Below are positions 24,638 to 34,012 of a stretch of 64,000 bases of DNA, in pieces. Origin of the DNA: Pedobacter sp. Bi126 (GTDB taxonomy: Bacteria; Bacteroidota; Bacteroidia; Sphingobacteriales; Sphingobacteriaceae); the NCBI RefSeq assembly GCF_918698245.1, contig NZ_CAKKMS010000006.1, positions 62,001-126,000 of the forward strand, given 5' to 3'. Made by a program: the position numbers and the translations under genes. The notes below the pieces were generated by a model. The model searched no databases, was not told the DNA's origin, and saw only the letters and a list, made by a program, of their open reading frames with translations. Each line of letters begins with the position of its first letter. Within the stretch, counting starts at the first letter, position 1.

Positions 24638-26188
24638 CTATTTTGCTTCAATCCTAAAATAGTCGAAGTCAACATATCCTCCAGCATTTTCAGTTGCGTA
24701 ATTAAACAATCCGAAACGGTAGCCTATAAAATGGGGAAGCGTATACGACATTTGCAGCGGCTCTCCTATTGGTTTCCAGGTTTTGCCATCAAAGCTGTAA
24801 AAAAAATAGCCTTTATCTGTTCGGTTCTCAAAATCACACCTTGCTTTGAGATAAATGGTTTGCTGTCCGGCTGGAACATCTTCGCCATTTACAGTGCCAC
24901 TTTGGGCGCTTACCGTTACCACCGTTTTCTTTGACCCTGTATGTTTTATGCCAACCCAACCAAATTTGCGTTGGAGCAACATCAGTCCAGCCTGGTCTCC
25001 GGCTTTCATATTGGAAATATCAATTGAAGTGATTGCGGTTGATACGGGCCCGATGGTACGCTGGGTTAATGTATTGCGGGCCAGAAGAATATTGGTATCC
25101 AATCTGGAGGTGGTAATCCGTAAAAATCCTGGGCGTTTGGTTATCGACCAAAATGCATGTTCTGGATTGTGGTTCCATTGCCATACCAGTGGAAGCGCGG
25201 GCTCGCCTTTTTTGCGGATAAACTCATCTGATGCCACAATGCCGGGAATTAGGCCCTTACTAACCGGAAGTTCCAGTGTTTCTGGGACTTTACCATCAAC
25301 ACCCAACACCGGCCAGCCATCTTCCCAGGTAACCGGGACTAAATATGGAATGCGGCCAACGGATCCAAAATCTCTAAAAAGATAAGAAAACCATTTTCCT
25401 TCTGGCGTACTGATTAAACCGCCTTGCGCAACACCCTTATCTTTAAGTGCCACCCGCCCTTCATATGGCCCCGTAAGTTTGTCGGAACGGTGTACCACAA
25501 CCGTACGCATTCCATTTCGTGGCCAGGTAATGTTAAAAAGATAGTATTTGCCATTAATTTTAAACAGTTGGGAACCCTCAGCTGGTAATCCGGCACCCGT
25601 ACCCGTGGGAAGGCTTGCGTTTTCGATAATCGTTAAGGGTTTCGTGTCAGGTTTTATTCCAGATAAATCTTCCTTTAATTCCACCAAAGTAATTTTGCCG
25701 GTACCGTATACCATGTAAGCTTTTCCATCCTCAAAAAACAGAGAGTGATCATGGAGCGAAGGTTTAAATGACATAAGTTTCCACGGGCCTTTTTCGATAT
25801 CTTTTGTACTGTAGATATACGTTTTGCCTGTGGTACCAGAAAAAGTGCTTACATAATAAATGCCCTGATGAAAACGAAGGCTACTTGCCCACGATCCCCG
25901 ACCATAATCCCATTTTCCATTGGATAAAGTTAATTCGTCAGCATTTCCGAGGGTATCGTAAGCGTAGCTTACAATTTTCCAGTTTACCAGATCGGTTGAT
26001 TTCATGATGGGCACACCGGGATTCATGTGCATCGTAGTGCTGCTCATGTAATACATTTTCCCTACTCTGATCATCGAAAGGTCGGGTACATCGGCAAAAA
26101 TGAGCGGATTTGTTGCTTTTTGTGCCTCAACATTAGCTGTATTTAGCACAAAAAAGAGTAATAATGTAAATAATTTAAGGTTCTTCAT
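24638..26188 (-). CDS. GH43 enzyme with C-terminal beta-sandwich (subfamily 12-like)
   Basis: The 516-residue secreted protein has a signal peptide cleaved near NVEAQ, residue 23. The catalytic triad of the propeller is Asp36 (ADVPDLSMI), Asp147 (SLHDHSLFF) and Glu204 (PAEGSQLFK). From about residue 320 a concanavalin-like C-terminal domain follows (ASDEF...WQWNHNPEHAFW...GYRFGLFNYATENAGGYVDFDYF). This two-domain layout is typical of GH43 beta-xylosidases and arabinofuranosidases acting on arabinoxylan fragments. It is divergent from the GH43-CBM6 gene and has its own promoter-like boxes. Confidence 0.94.
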   Translation of the reverse strand: MKNLKLFTLLLFFVLNTANVEAQKATNPLIFADVPDLSMIRVGKMYYMSSTTMHMNPGVPIMKSTDLVNWKIVSYAYDTLGNADELTLSNGKWDYGRGSWASSLRFHQGIYYVSTFSGTTGKTYIYSTKDIEKGPWKLMSFKPSLHDHSLFFEDGKAYMVYGTGKITLVELKEDLSGIKPDTKPLTIIENASLPTGTGAGLPAEGSQLFKINGKYYLFNITWPRNGMRTVVVHRSDKLTGPYEGRVALKDKGVAQGGLISTPEGKWFSYLFRDFGSVGRIPYLVPVTWEDGWPVLGVDGKVPETLELPVSKGLIPGIVASDEFIRKKGEPALPLVWQWNHNPEHAFWSITKRPGFLRITTSRLDTNILLARNTLTQRTIGPVSTAITSIDISNMKAGDQAGLMLLQRKFGWVGIKHTGSKKTVVTVSAQSGTVNGEDVPAGQQTIYLKARCDFENRTDKGYFFYSFDGKTWKPIGEPLQMSYTLPHFIGYRFGLFNYATENAGGYVDFDYFRIEAK

Positions 26189-26235
26189 ACAGGTTAGTCA
26201 GCTTTTCAACTTGCGCTGCGTTTATATTTGGTATT

Positions 26236-26263
26236 CAAAGCTATTCAGAAATGTGTAGATCAA
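26236..26263 (-). promoter_or_regulatory. Promoter candidate for the minus-strand GH43 gene
   Basis: On the minus strand TAGCTTTG (26243-26236) fits the Bacteroidota -7 consensus TAnnTTTG exactly. A TTG (26263-26261) lies 17 bases upstream at the -33 position. The start codon is at 26188, about 48 bases downstream. Confidence 0.55.
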
Positions 26264-26341
26264 CGAACCGCTTTGTTCAAATCTATGTTACAAATGTTTT
26301 TAATTCAATCAATCCCGTTACGGAAAAACAGGCAAACTAAC

Positions 26342-26404
26342 CAAATGTGCTAGTAAAATTGACGAAATAAAGTAGTTGCTGACTAAGGTTCTCAATAATT
26401 TAGC
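26342..26404 (+). promoter_or_regulatory. Promoter of the GH43-CBM6 gene with conserved activator-site candidate
   Basis: The 30-base element at 26342-26371 differs at only two positions from 15965-15994. Twenty-four bases later comes TAATTTAG (26396-26403), the same distance as at the GH10 operon, inside an identical 11-mer AATAATTTAGC. A TTG at 26376-26378 lies 17 bases before the box. The start codon is at 26438. Confidence 0.65.
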
Positions 26405-26437
26405 GGCATTGATTGAAATTAACCAAATTTATCTTTT

Positions 26438-27805
26438 ATGAACCTTAAATCCATCTTAGCCTTCTGCGCTTTTCTGTTTCTTCTTACAACCGCTCAAATC
26501 AGCTCCGCCGATGATGTTATAGTCGGTTACCGTCATTTGGCAGACCCTGGCACCCTTGTTTACAACGGAAGAGTTTATCTCTACGCATCTAACGACGATG
26601 AGAACTCCTACGATAAAAATAGCGGATACAAAATGAAATCGATCGTTTGCATTTCGAGCAGCGACATGAAAAACTGGACAGACCATGGTGTGGTATTTGA
26701 AGCACCGAGAGATGTTGCCTGGGCAGGCAGAACCTGGGCTCCGGCAGCAATTGCCCGCGATGGCAAAATTTTTCTATACTTCGGAAATGGTGGCAATGGC
26801 ATTGGCGTAGCAACTTCAAGCAGTCCGATAGGGCCATTTAAAGATCCCATTGAAAAAAAACTCGTTGAAACCGAAACGCCAGGTGTACTTCCTGCGCCAA
26901 ACATGTGGTTATTCGATCCAATGACCTTTATTGATGATGATGGCCAGGCCTATATGTACTTTGGCGGTAACGGCGAGAGCAATGTTCGGGTAATTAAACT
27001 TAACCGGGATATGATCAGCGTAGATGGTCCTGCAACATCTATTACTGCTCCTGCATTTTTTGAGGCTTCATGGATGCATAAAAGAAATGGGATTTATTAT
27101 TTCTCCTACTCAACCAACCCGAAAGCGCAGATGCGCATCGACTATATGATGAGTAAAAGCCCCACAACTGGATTTACTTATGGAGGAATTGTTGCCGCGC
27201 AACCGCCAAAAAACAATAACAACAACCATCAGGGAATTTTCGAATTTAAAGGGCAATGGTACCACGCCTACCACAACAGGGCTGTAGCATACAAATTGGG
27301 AATCCCCACAGAGTTTAAAAGAAATCTGGCTGTCGAGGTGCTAAATTACAAAGCCGATGGCAGTATAGAACAGGTAACCTACACGGCAGATGGAGTGCCA
27401 CAGGTGGAAGGATTAAATCCCTACATGCGTGTGGAGGCCGAAACGATGAGTGACCAACAAGGTGTTAAAACTGAAACATGCAGCAAAGGTGGTTTAAATG
27501 TTACGCATGTTAAAAACGGAGACTGGATAAAAGTTAGGGGCGTAGACTTCGGCAAAGGAGCAAAAAAGTTTTCAGCTTCTGTAGCAAGTATTGGGAAGGA
27601 CAATAAAATTGAACTCCGTTTAGGCAGCCCTGACGGAAAAGTAATCGGAACACTGGCCGTACCAAACACCGGTGATGCGCAGGCCTGGAAAGAAGTAAGT
27701 TGCAAAGTTAATGGCGCGACAGGAAAACAAGATCTTTTTATAACCATTAAAGGCGCAGAAAAACCAGAAGTAAATATTGATTTTTGGACATTTTCGGCGA
27801 AATAG
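26438..27805 (+). CDS. GH43 enzyme with C-terminal CBM6
   Basis: The 455-residue secreted protein has a signal peptide (cleavage near SSADD, residue 24) and a GH43 propeller with Asp36 (HLADPGTLVY), Asp160 (LFDPMTFIDDDG) and Glu209 (FFEASWMHK). From about residue 328 a family 6 carbohydrate-binding module follows (YMRVEAETMSDQQGVKTE... VNIDFWTFSAK). GH43-CBM6 enzymes in Bacteroidota xylan loci are often arabinoxylan arabinofuranohydrolases or xylosidases; the exact specificity cannot be told. It shares its conserved upstream element with the GH10 operon, so the two are likely co-regulated. Confidence 0.95.
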   Translation: MNLKSILAFCAFLFLLTTAQISSADDVIVGYRHLADPGTLVYNGRVYLYASNDDENSYDKNSGYKMKSIVCISSSDMKNWTDHGVVFEAPRDVAWAGRTWAPAAIARDGKIFLYFGNGGNGIGVATSSSPIGPFKDPIEKKLVETETPGVLPAPNMWLFDPMTFIDDDGQAYMYFGGNGESNVRVIKLNRDMISVDGPATSITAPAFFEASWMHKRNGIYYFSYSTNPKAQMRIDYMMSKSPTTGFTYGGIVAAQPPKNNNNNHQGIFEFKGQWYHAYHNRAVAYKLGIPTEFKRNLAVEVLNYKADGSIEQVTYTADGVPQVEGLNPYMRVEAETMSDQQGVKTETCSKGGLNVTHVKNGDWIKVRGVDFGKGAKKFSASVASIGKDNKIELRLGSPDGKVIGTLAVPNTGDAQAWKEVSCKVNGATGKQDLFITIKGAEKPEVNIDFWTFSAK

Positions 27806-27825
27806 AATTCCACCCTATGTTTAAA

Positions 27826-27865
27826 CAAAAAAACCTCGCAGGTATTGCACCTGCGAGGTTTTTTT
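27826..27865. terminator. Bidirectional terminator between convergent GH43 genes
   Basis: A perfect stem AACCTCGCAGGT / ACCTGCGAGGTT with loop ATTGC is flanked by an A-run on the left and a T-run on the right. It lies between two convergent stop codons (27805 and 27968) and can serve both strands. Confidence 0.92.
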
Positions 27866-27967
27866 ATAACTAATTAACCTGGAAGAACTTTTTCACAGAT
27901 AACGGAAGTAATATCAATTATTTTTCAATATGCTTCAGGCAATAAAATCAACAGAAAACTGCATTAT

Positions 27968-29623
27968 TTATTTTTGCTTGTAAATGGCATCATTACCGCT
28001 ATAATCTAACCATTTAAAAGAAGCTGTACTTTTAGTGTTTTCTCCTGATGAAGTACCATAAAGCGCATAAAGTGAGCCAACAAAACCTCCTGCGGTTTCA
28101 GTACTCAAAAACTTTCCGTCCACTTTATCCTTTAATATTTTCCATTTGCCCGGACTTTCAGCATAGAGAAAATTGTAAAGCCCTCGATCAGCTTCTATTT
28201 TAAACTGCAGGGTTTTAGCTTTTACCGGAGTTTCAATAATCAAGTCCATACCTTTAGTGCTTCGGTTTCCTTTGTAAAGCTGAACGACCTGCTTGCCATC
28301 TTTTATTGATTTGCAGATGTAATAAAAATTATATTCACCTTGAAAGATAAGCATTCCTGCTTTTTCATTTGGTTGCGATGCGGTAAAGGTCATCTCAGTT
28401 GAAGCGCTACCAGTTAAATGCTGCTGTCTTTTGCCGATAAATGCCGGATTTCCTAGCCCCATACACGTTTCTGGCAATAACCTCATTGTTAAGCCATTTT
28501 CTTTATCTAACTTATACCAGCTGGTATCATTGGTTCTTAGAAACAATAACGATTGATCAAGTTTTTTATCAAAGGTAGTTCTGTAGGCAAAGTTTCCACT
28601 TTGTGGCGGGGCAATCTGTTTTACCTCCTTAAAATCAGCAGTATAACTATATTGAACTTCTTTTTGATCTGGATTAATGATTGGCCAACCATCTACCCAT
28701 TTAACCGGTGCGATAAATGTTTCCCTCCCAGTATTATAATGATTGCCTTCATAAGGCCTTACAGCCAGAAAAATGGCATAAGTTTTCCCATCTGGACCAT
28801 CAACCAATTCTGCATGACCAGTAGAAGTAATCGGGTCTTTACGGTTTGGATCTAAATCGCGTTGTGTCAATATCGGGTTTTTCTCATAAGGGACATAAGG
28901 TCCGGTGGCTTGCTTACTTCTTAAAATTACCTGTGAGTGATTAACGGAAGTACCTCCTTCGGCAGCACAGAGATAATACCAATCGCCGCGTTTAAAAATA
29001 TGCGGTCCTTCAATCCAGACCGGTTTTTTGCTGATGTCTACCCCACCATTTACCAGCTGAACTTCTTCACCCACTACTTTTAGGCCTACTGGATCGAACT
29101 GAAAAGTACGGATGGTTCGGTGCCCTGGATATAGGGGCTTATTATCCGGCGCATCGCTGTTATAAACGATGTAGGCTTTGTCCTGATCAAAAAACAGTGA
29201 GGGGTCAATCCCTCTCACTTGCGGTAACCAAACTGGATCACTCCATGGTCCTTCAGGTTTTTTTGATGTCATTACAAAATTTCCGCGCTTATCGATATTG
29301 GTACACGTCATGTAAAATGTTCCTTTATGATAATTGATTGAAGGTGCAAAAAGCCCTCTCGAGGTACGATCACCGAAAAAAGTCATTTGTGATGGGCGGT
29401 CGATCACATTGCCGATCTGCTTCCAATTTTTTAAATCTTTGCTATGGAACACCGGAACCCCTGGAAAGTAAGCGAAGGTTGAATTAACAAGGTAATAATC
29501 GCTTCCCACTTTGGTAACACTAGGATCAGGATAAAACCCTGCCATAATCGGGTTTGTAAATTTAATTTGTCCATACGAATAGCCAGTATAAAGAAAGGCG
29601 ATCAATAGAAGAAGTTTTTTCAT
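27968..29623 (-). CDS. GH43 beta-xylosidase-like enzyme with C-terminal beta-sandwich
   Basis: The 551-residue secreted protein has a signal peptide cleaved near GYSYGQ, residue 19. The propeller carries Asp33 (FYPDPSVTKV), Asp140 (RGIDPSLFF) and Glu205 (WIEGPHIF). A C-terminal concanavalin-like domain starts near residue 340 and ends SFKWLDYSGND. This is the classic layout of xylan 1,4-beta-xylosidases of GH43 (subfamilies 10-12). The ATG at 29623 gives a proper signal peptide; an upstream in-frame start at 29656 does not. It lies just downstream of the hybrid regulator gene on the same strand. Confidence 0.94.
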   Translation of the reverse strand: MKKLLLLIAFLYTGYSYGQIKFTNPIMAGFYPDPSVTKVGSDYYLVNSTFAYFPGVPVFHSKDLKNWKQIGNVIDRPSQMTFFGDRTSRGLFAPSINYHKGTFYMTCTNIDKRGNFVMTSKKPEGPWSDPVWLPQVRGIDPSLFFDQDKAYIVYNSDAPDNKPLYPGHRTIRTFQFDPVGLKVVGEEVQLVNGGVDISKKPVWIEGPHIFKRGDWYYLCAAEGGTSVNHSQVILRSKQATGPYVPYEKNPILTQRDLDPNRKDPITSTGHAELVDGPDGKTYAIFLAVRPYEGNHYNTGRETFIAPVKWVDGWPIINPDQKEVQYSYTADFKEVKQIAPPQSGNFAYRTTFDKKLDQSLLFLRTNDTSWYKLDKENGLTMRLLPETCMGLGNPAFIGKRQQHLTGSASTEMTFTASQPNEKAGMLIFQGEYNFYYICKSIKDGKQVVQLYKGNRSTKGMDLIIETPVKAKTLQFKIEADRGLYNFLYAESPGKWKILKDKVDGKFLSTETAGGFVGSLYALYGTSSGENTKSTASFKWLDYSGNDAIYKQK

Positions 29624-29644
29624 AAAGTGCACGTTGGTTATGCT

Positions 29645-29652
29645 CAAAACTA
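29645..29652 (-). promoter_or_regulatory. Possible -7 box before the GH43 gene
   Basis: On the minus strand TAGTTTTG fits TAnnTTTG and lies 21 bases upstream of the start codon. No TTG is found at the -33 position, so this is tentative. Confidence 0.3.
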
Positions 29653-29739
29653 ACATCTATGGCCTTACTGGCATGAGCCATTTGTTCAAAAGAAAGCTCC
29701 AGATGTTTGTTTTTAAACAGAAATGCATTGAGATCGATT

Positions 29740-32700
29740 TTAAAGCTTCACGCGTTTATCTTTTCGTTTTACATTGATATATTCGGATGGAAGCATATTA
29801 AACTGGGCTTTAAAAAGCTTCGAAAAATAGCTTGGTGTACCAAAACCAGTCATATATGCGATTTGGGCAACGTTGTAATCACTTTTCTCCAATAATTCTA
29901 CTGCCCTTTCCAGTTTTACGGATCGAATGTATTCGATTGGTGTTAAACCGGTAATTTCGAGCAGTTTGTGGTAAAGGGAACCTCGGCTCATGCCCACATG
30001 CCTGCTTAGTTCCTCTACTGAGAGTTCTGGATTATTAAGCTTTTCATCGATATACTGGACGATTTTATTCAACAACTTAACTTCACTAGACTCAATTTCG
30101 ATTTCTTTAGCCTGTACCTGCACCTGTTTAGAATACGCATTTTTTACCGAGCGATTAAACAACAATAAGTTGTCGATTTTCGCATGGAGAATATCAAAAT
30201 TAAAAGGCTTGGTGAGGTAGTCATTGGCACCGGATTTCAGGCCTTTAACCTGGTCTTCTTCTCCACTGATTGCGGTTAACAGGATCACCGGGATATGACT
30301 TGTTCTTTTGTCTGCCTTTATTTTCTGGCTTAGCTCAATGCCATTCATTTCCGGCATACTGATGTCGGTAACAACTAATTGTGGGTGTCCGGAAAGTGTT
30401 TTCTGCCAACCTTCTTTACCATTTGACGCTTCTATAATATGATAAAAAGGCTGCAGGCTATCTTTTAGGTAAAATCTAAATTCCTCATTGTCTTCAACCA
30501 AAAGGATTGTGGGCATCTTGACCTCATTAGTTGCTGGTTCAGTAACGGATTCATCCTGTTCTTCGTTCGTAAAACTATAGGCTGTATCATCAAGCTCTTG
30601 ATCATCTTCTTCAGCCATTATGTCAACTGGAATCAAAACCAAAAATGATGTTCCTTTTCCAAGTTCACTCTCTACAGTAATCTGTCCGCCGTGCAGTTCT
30701 ACAAACTCTTTTACAATTGACAACCCAATTCCACTGCCTTGATTTAAGATAGAACTCACATTATTATCCATAAAAAAACGATCGAACACCCTGTCTTTAC
30801 TTTGATGTGCAATGCCTATCCCGGTGTCTGAAACCTCAATACAAAATACAGGCTTAGCCTCATCGGCAGCGGCTCTTATGAACATGTTAAGAGATACTTC
30901 GCCACCTTCTTTTGTAAATTTAAATGCGTTAGAAAGCAGGTTAAATATAATCCTTTCCATTTTATCCTGATCAAAGTGCGTTTTCAGGTTTTTAATATCG
31001 CTGTTAATGCGAAGTGAAATTTTCTTACGCTCGGAAAGGTCCTGGAATGCTTCTGCAGCTTCACTGATAAAAGTAATGAGATCGGCCTCGTTTAGGTTCA
31101 ACTTCAGTTCCTGTTCTTCCATTTTTCTAAAATCGAGCAGTTGATTGACCAGATTTAATAGTCTCCGTGCGTTTCTACGGATCATCTTTACCTGACCGGC
31201 TACAGCAGATTCCTGTTTAACAGCAAGCAACTTATCAACGGGTGCCAAAATCAATGAAATTGGTGTTCTAAACTCATGGCTTAAATTGGTGAGGAATTTA
31301 ATCTTTTGTATATCCAATGCATGGGCACGTTCGGCATCCTTTCGCTGCTGTAGGATCCTTTGTTCAGCATTGATCTGGGCTTGTTCAATAGCAAGTTGCT
31401 GTTTGATGCGCTGAATTCCCCGTCGCCTGATGGCAAACAGGATTGTACCAATTAAGATTACATAAAAAACATAAGCATAAATGGTTCTCCAGAAGGGCGG
31501 TTGTATATGAACAGAAATTGAAGTGATTTTATCGCTCCAAACGCCGTCGTTGTTACTTGCTCTTACCTGAAAAATATAATCTCCGGGATCCAAATTTGTA
31601 TAATATGCTGTTTTCTCTTTACCAACTTCGTTCCAGCCATCATCTAAACCAACAAGGCGATAGGAATAGTGGTTTTGTTGCGGCGCTGTATAATTTAACG
31701 CTACATAACTAATGGAGAAATTTTGCCCATAACTCAGTTTAATTTTTTTCGCAAAACCAATCTGCTCATCAATAGGTGATTTTTCGCCAGGAAGTACAAC
31801 AGCATTGGCTACCTTTAGCTCGGTAAGCAATACATTTGGAACCACATTATTGGAGGGCAGTTCAAGCGGATTAAAATAGTTGAAACCGTCTTGCCCGCCA
31901 AAATAAAGCTCGCCATCTGAAGTGCTGATTCCCGAACCCAATATAAAAGGGCTGTCCTGAACCCCATTAGGACGCCCAAAGTTTTTTATTTTTTTTGTTT
32001 CTGGATCAAGACAACTGATGCCATTATCGGTACTGAACCAAATCAGTCCGTCTCTGCCTTCCAATATGCTGTAAACAATAGCATTAGGCAATCCGTTTGT
32101 TTCGTTAAAATTGGTAAATTTTCCGGTACGGCGATTGAAAAGATCGAGCCCCGCACCATCAGTTCCGGCCCATATATCCCCGCTACTATCACATAACAAA
32201 CTCAATACCACATCATTAGAAAGACCGCTATTTGCTTTTCGGTATACTTTAAATTTCCCGTTGTTGCGTTGAAATACGGCTATTCCCGTTCCGCTGGATG
32301 ATATCCACATATTTCCGTAAGGATCTTCGACAATTGCACGTATAAAACCATTGCTAGGGAGCACCATAGGTGGCGAGGACTGAGTGCCATACCTGGTAAA
32401 TGAATTCGTCTTATAATCAAATACATTCACTCCGGTTCCGTTTGTACCAATCCATATCAAACCCTTGCTATCTTCTTTAATAGCGAAAATTTCGTTTTGG
32501 CTAAGATCAGTTGCCGATGATCCGGCCAGATATTGTTTGTAAGTTTTAGTTTTGGGATTATAGGCAAATAAGCCATGCTGGTATGTGCCCACCCAAAGCG
32601 TGCCCCTTGAATCGAGCATTAGCGTAAGGATGGCCAATGGATTTCGGGAAAAATCAATTTTGCTTTTCATGTCGATATGCTCGAACACGCCTTTGTCCCG

Positions 32701-33882
32701 ATCGAAAAAATGTAGTCCTCCGCCATCCGTGCCCACAAAGATTTTTCGTTTTGATAATTCGGCAAAGGAAGTGACAATGGGTGATGAAAGTCCTTTAGGA
32801 TCAAATGGACTACTACGCTTGAGGTTAAACAGTGCTAAATTTGGATCGAATTTATTAACGCCACCTTGGTACGTACCAAGCCAAATAATACCATTATTGG
32901 CCATACAAATGCTTCTAACCGACTTATGACTAAGGCCAAAGGTTTCGCGTTTGTTGGGACGAATATTTGAGAAAACCTCGGTGGCGGTATCGAAAATAGT
33001 TACCCCATCCTCGGTTCCTAACCACAATTTACCTCCTTTTTCCAATCTGGCAGCATAAATAATATCGTTTGAAAACAGCTTATCACCCGATTGCAAAAAG
33101 GATTTGAAATGCTTTTCATCATCCAGCAACATATTAAGGCCATTGTAGGTACCAAAAAATATCCGCCCTTTTTCATCCTTTACAATGGTTTTAATGAAAT
33201 TATCAGTAAGGCCTGAACGGTCATTGGGATGATGGGTAAATTTCTCAGTGGCACCAGTGGTTAAATTAAGCGCCAAAAGTCCTAAATTGGTGCCTATCCA
33301 TATCTTATTGCCACTACCTTGAAGAAAAGAAAGCACACTGGAACCGTTGCCCATCAATGCACCGATACCTACATTTTTTACCTTAAACGTTTTGGTATTG
33401 ATCACCCGGTAGCCGCCAAAAGTACCTACCCAGATATTTCCGGTTCTATCTTCGTAAAGTGTTAATACATTAAATGGGACGTTGCGATTCGGGATACCTT
33501 CACCTACAAATGATTTAAATGTATTTTTCTTAGCATCATAGTAAGCCAGGCCCCCTCCGTTTGTGCCCACCCAAAGTCTTCCACTCCTGTCTTCTAAAAG
33601 TGCCGAGATATTGTTAGACGGAATGCTCGTGCTGTCGCCACTTTTAGTGGTATAAACGGTAAAATTGGTACCATCGAACTTATTCAGTCCATCGCTTGTA
33701 CCAAACCATACAAGGCCATTATGATCTTGCAGGATCGTATTTACAGTATTTGAAGAAAGGCCATTTTTAGTATTAAGGGTAATGAAATTGGGGTTACTTT
33801 GCCCCTTGACAATAGTGTACGTTAATAACAATATCACTAGAAGTGACATTGCGCTTATACCTGATACTCGTTTTAACATCAT
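29740..33882 (-). CDS. Hybrid two-component system sensor/regulator (HTCS)
   Basis: The 1380-residue single-chain regulator has a signal/anchor helix, a periplasmic double beta-propeller of reg_prop repeats (GLVWFGTSDGLNKFDG-like units, about residues 35-720), a Y_Y_Y domain (about 725-795) and one membrane helix (about 798-818). Then come HisKA with His869 in NLSHEFRTPISLI, HATPase_c, a receiver with Asp1173 in VVTDISMPEMNG, and an AraC-type DNA-binding domain at the end (about 1275-1375). HTCS proteins bind an oligosaccharide in the periplasm and activate the linked utilisation locus. Its position between GH43 genes and the xus operon marks it as the likely xylo-oligosaccharide sensor. Confidence 0.96.
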   Translation of the reverse strand: MMLKRVSGISAMSLLVILLLTYTIVKGQSNPNFITLNTKNGLSSNTVNTILQDHNGLVWFGTSDGLNKFDGTNFTVYTTKSGDSTSIPSNNISALLEDRSGRLWVGTNGGGLAYYDAKKNTFKSFVGEGIPNRNVPFNVLTLYEDRTGNIWVGTFGGYRVINTKTFKVKNVGIGALMGNGSSVLSFLQGSGNKIWIGTNLGLLALNLTTGATEKFTHHPNDRSGLTDNFIKTIVKDEKGRIFFGTYNGLNMLLDDEKHFKSFLQSGDKLFSNDIIYAARLEKGGKLWLGTEDGVTIFDTATEVFSNIRPNKRETFGLSHKSVRSICMANNGIIWLGTYQGGVNKFDPNLALFNLKRSSPFDPKGLSSPIVTSFAELSKRKIFVGTDGGGLHFFDRDKGVFEHIDMKSKIDFSRNPLAILTLMLDSRGTLWVGTYQHGLFAYNPKTKTYKQYLAGSSATDLSQNEIFAIKEDSKGLIWIGTNGTGVNVFDYKTNSFTRYGTQSSPPMVLPSNGFIRAIVEDPYGNMWISSSGTGIAVFQRNNGKFKVYRKANSGLSNDVVLSLLCDSSGDIWAGTDGAGLDLFNRRTGKFTNFNETNGLPNAIVYSILEGRDGLIWFSTDNGISCLDPETKKIKNFGRPNGVQDSPFILGSGISTSDGELYFGGQDGFNYFNPLELPSNNVVPNVLLTELKVANAVVLPGEKSPIDEQIGFAKKIKLSYGQNFSISYVALNYTAPQQNHYSYRLVGLDDGWNEVGKEKTAYYTNLDPGDYIFQVRASNNDGVWSDKITSISVHIQPPFWRTIYAYVFYVILIGTILFAIRRRGIQRIKQQLAIEQAQINAEQRILQQRKDAERAHALDIQKIKFLTNLSHEFRTPISLILAPVDKLLAVKQESAVAGQVKMIRRNARRLLNLVNQLLDFRKMEEQELKLNLNEADLITFISEAAEAFQDLSERKKISLRINSDIKNLKTHFDQDKMERIIFNLLSNAFKFTKEGGEVSLNMFIRAAADEAKPVFCIEVSDTGIGIAHQSKDRVFDRFFMDNNVSSILNQGSGIGLSIVKEFVELHGGQITVESELGKGTSFLVLIPVDIMAEEDDQELDDTAYSFTNEEQDESVTEPATNEVKMPTILLVEDNEEFRFYLKDSLQPFYHIIEASNGKEGWQKTLSGHPQLVVTDISMPEMNGIELSQKIKADKRTSHIPVILLTAISGEEDQVKGLKSGANDYLTKPFNFDILHAKIDNLLLFNRSVKNAYSKQVQVQAKEIEIESSEVKLLNKIVQYIDEKLNNPELSVEELSRHVGMSRGSLYHKLLEITGLTPIEYIRSVKLERAVELLEKSDYNVAQIAYMTGFGTPSYFSKLFKAQFNMLPSEYINVKRKDKRVKL

Positions 33883-34012
33883 AACAATAGATTCACGCTT
33901 TAGCGATCTGGATTGTGATTGTACTAGTGCAGGGCTTGCTTCGCTCGCCTTTGGTACACTTTGGATTTATATTTGCTTTGTGCGTAAATATAGTTAACAC
34001 CCCTAATTTAAA

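Noticed and set aside
27826..27865. Hairpin considered as a dispersed repeat
   Set aside because: It has a perfect GC-rich stem with A/T tracts on both sides between two convergent stop codons, which is fully explained as a bidirectional terminator.
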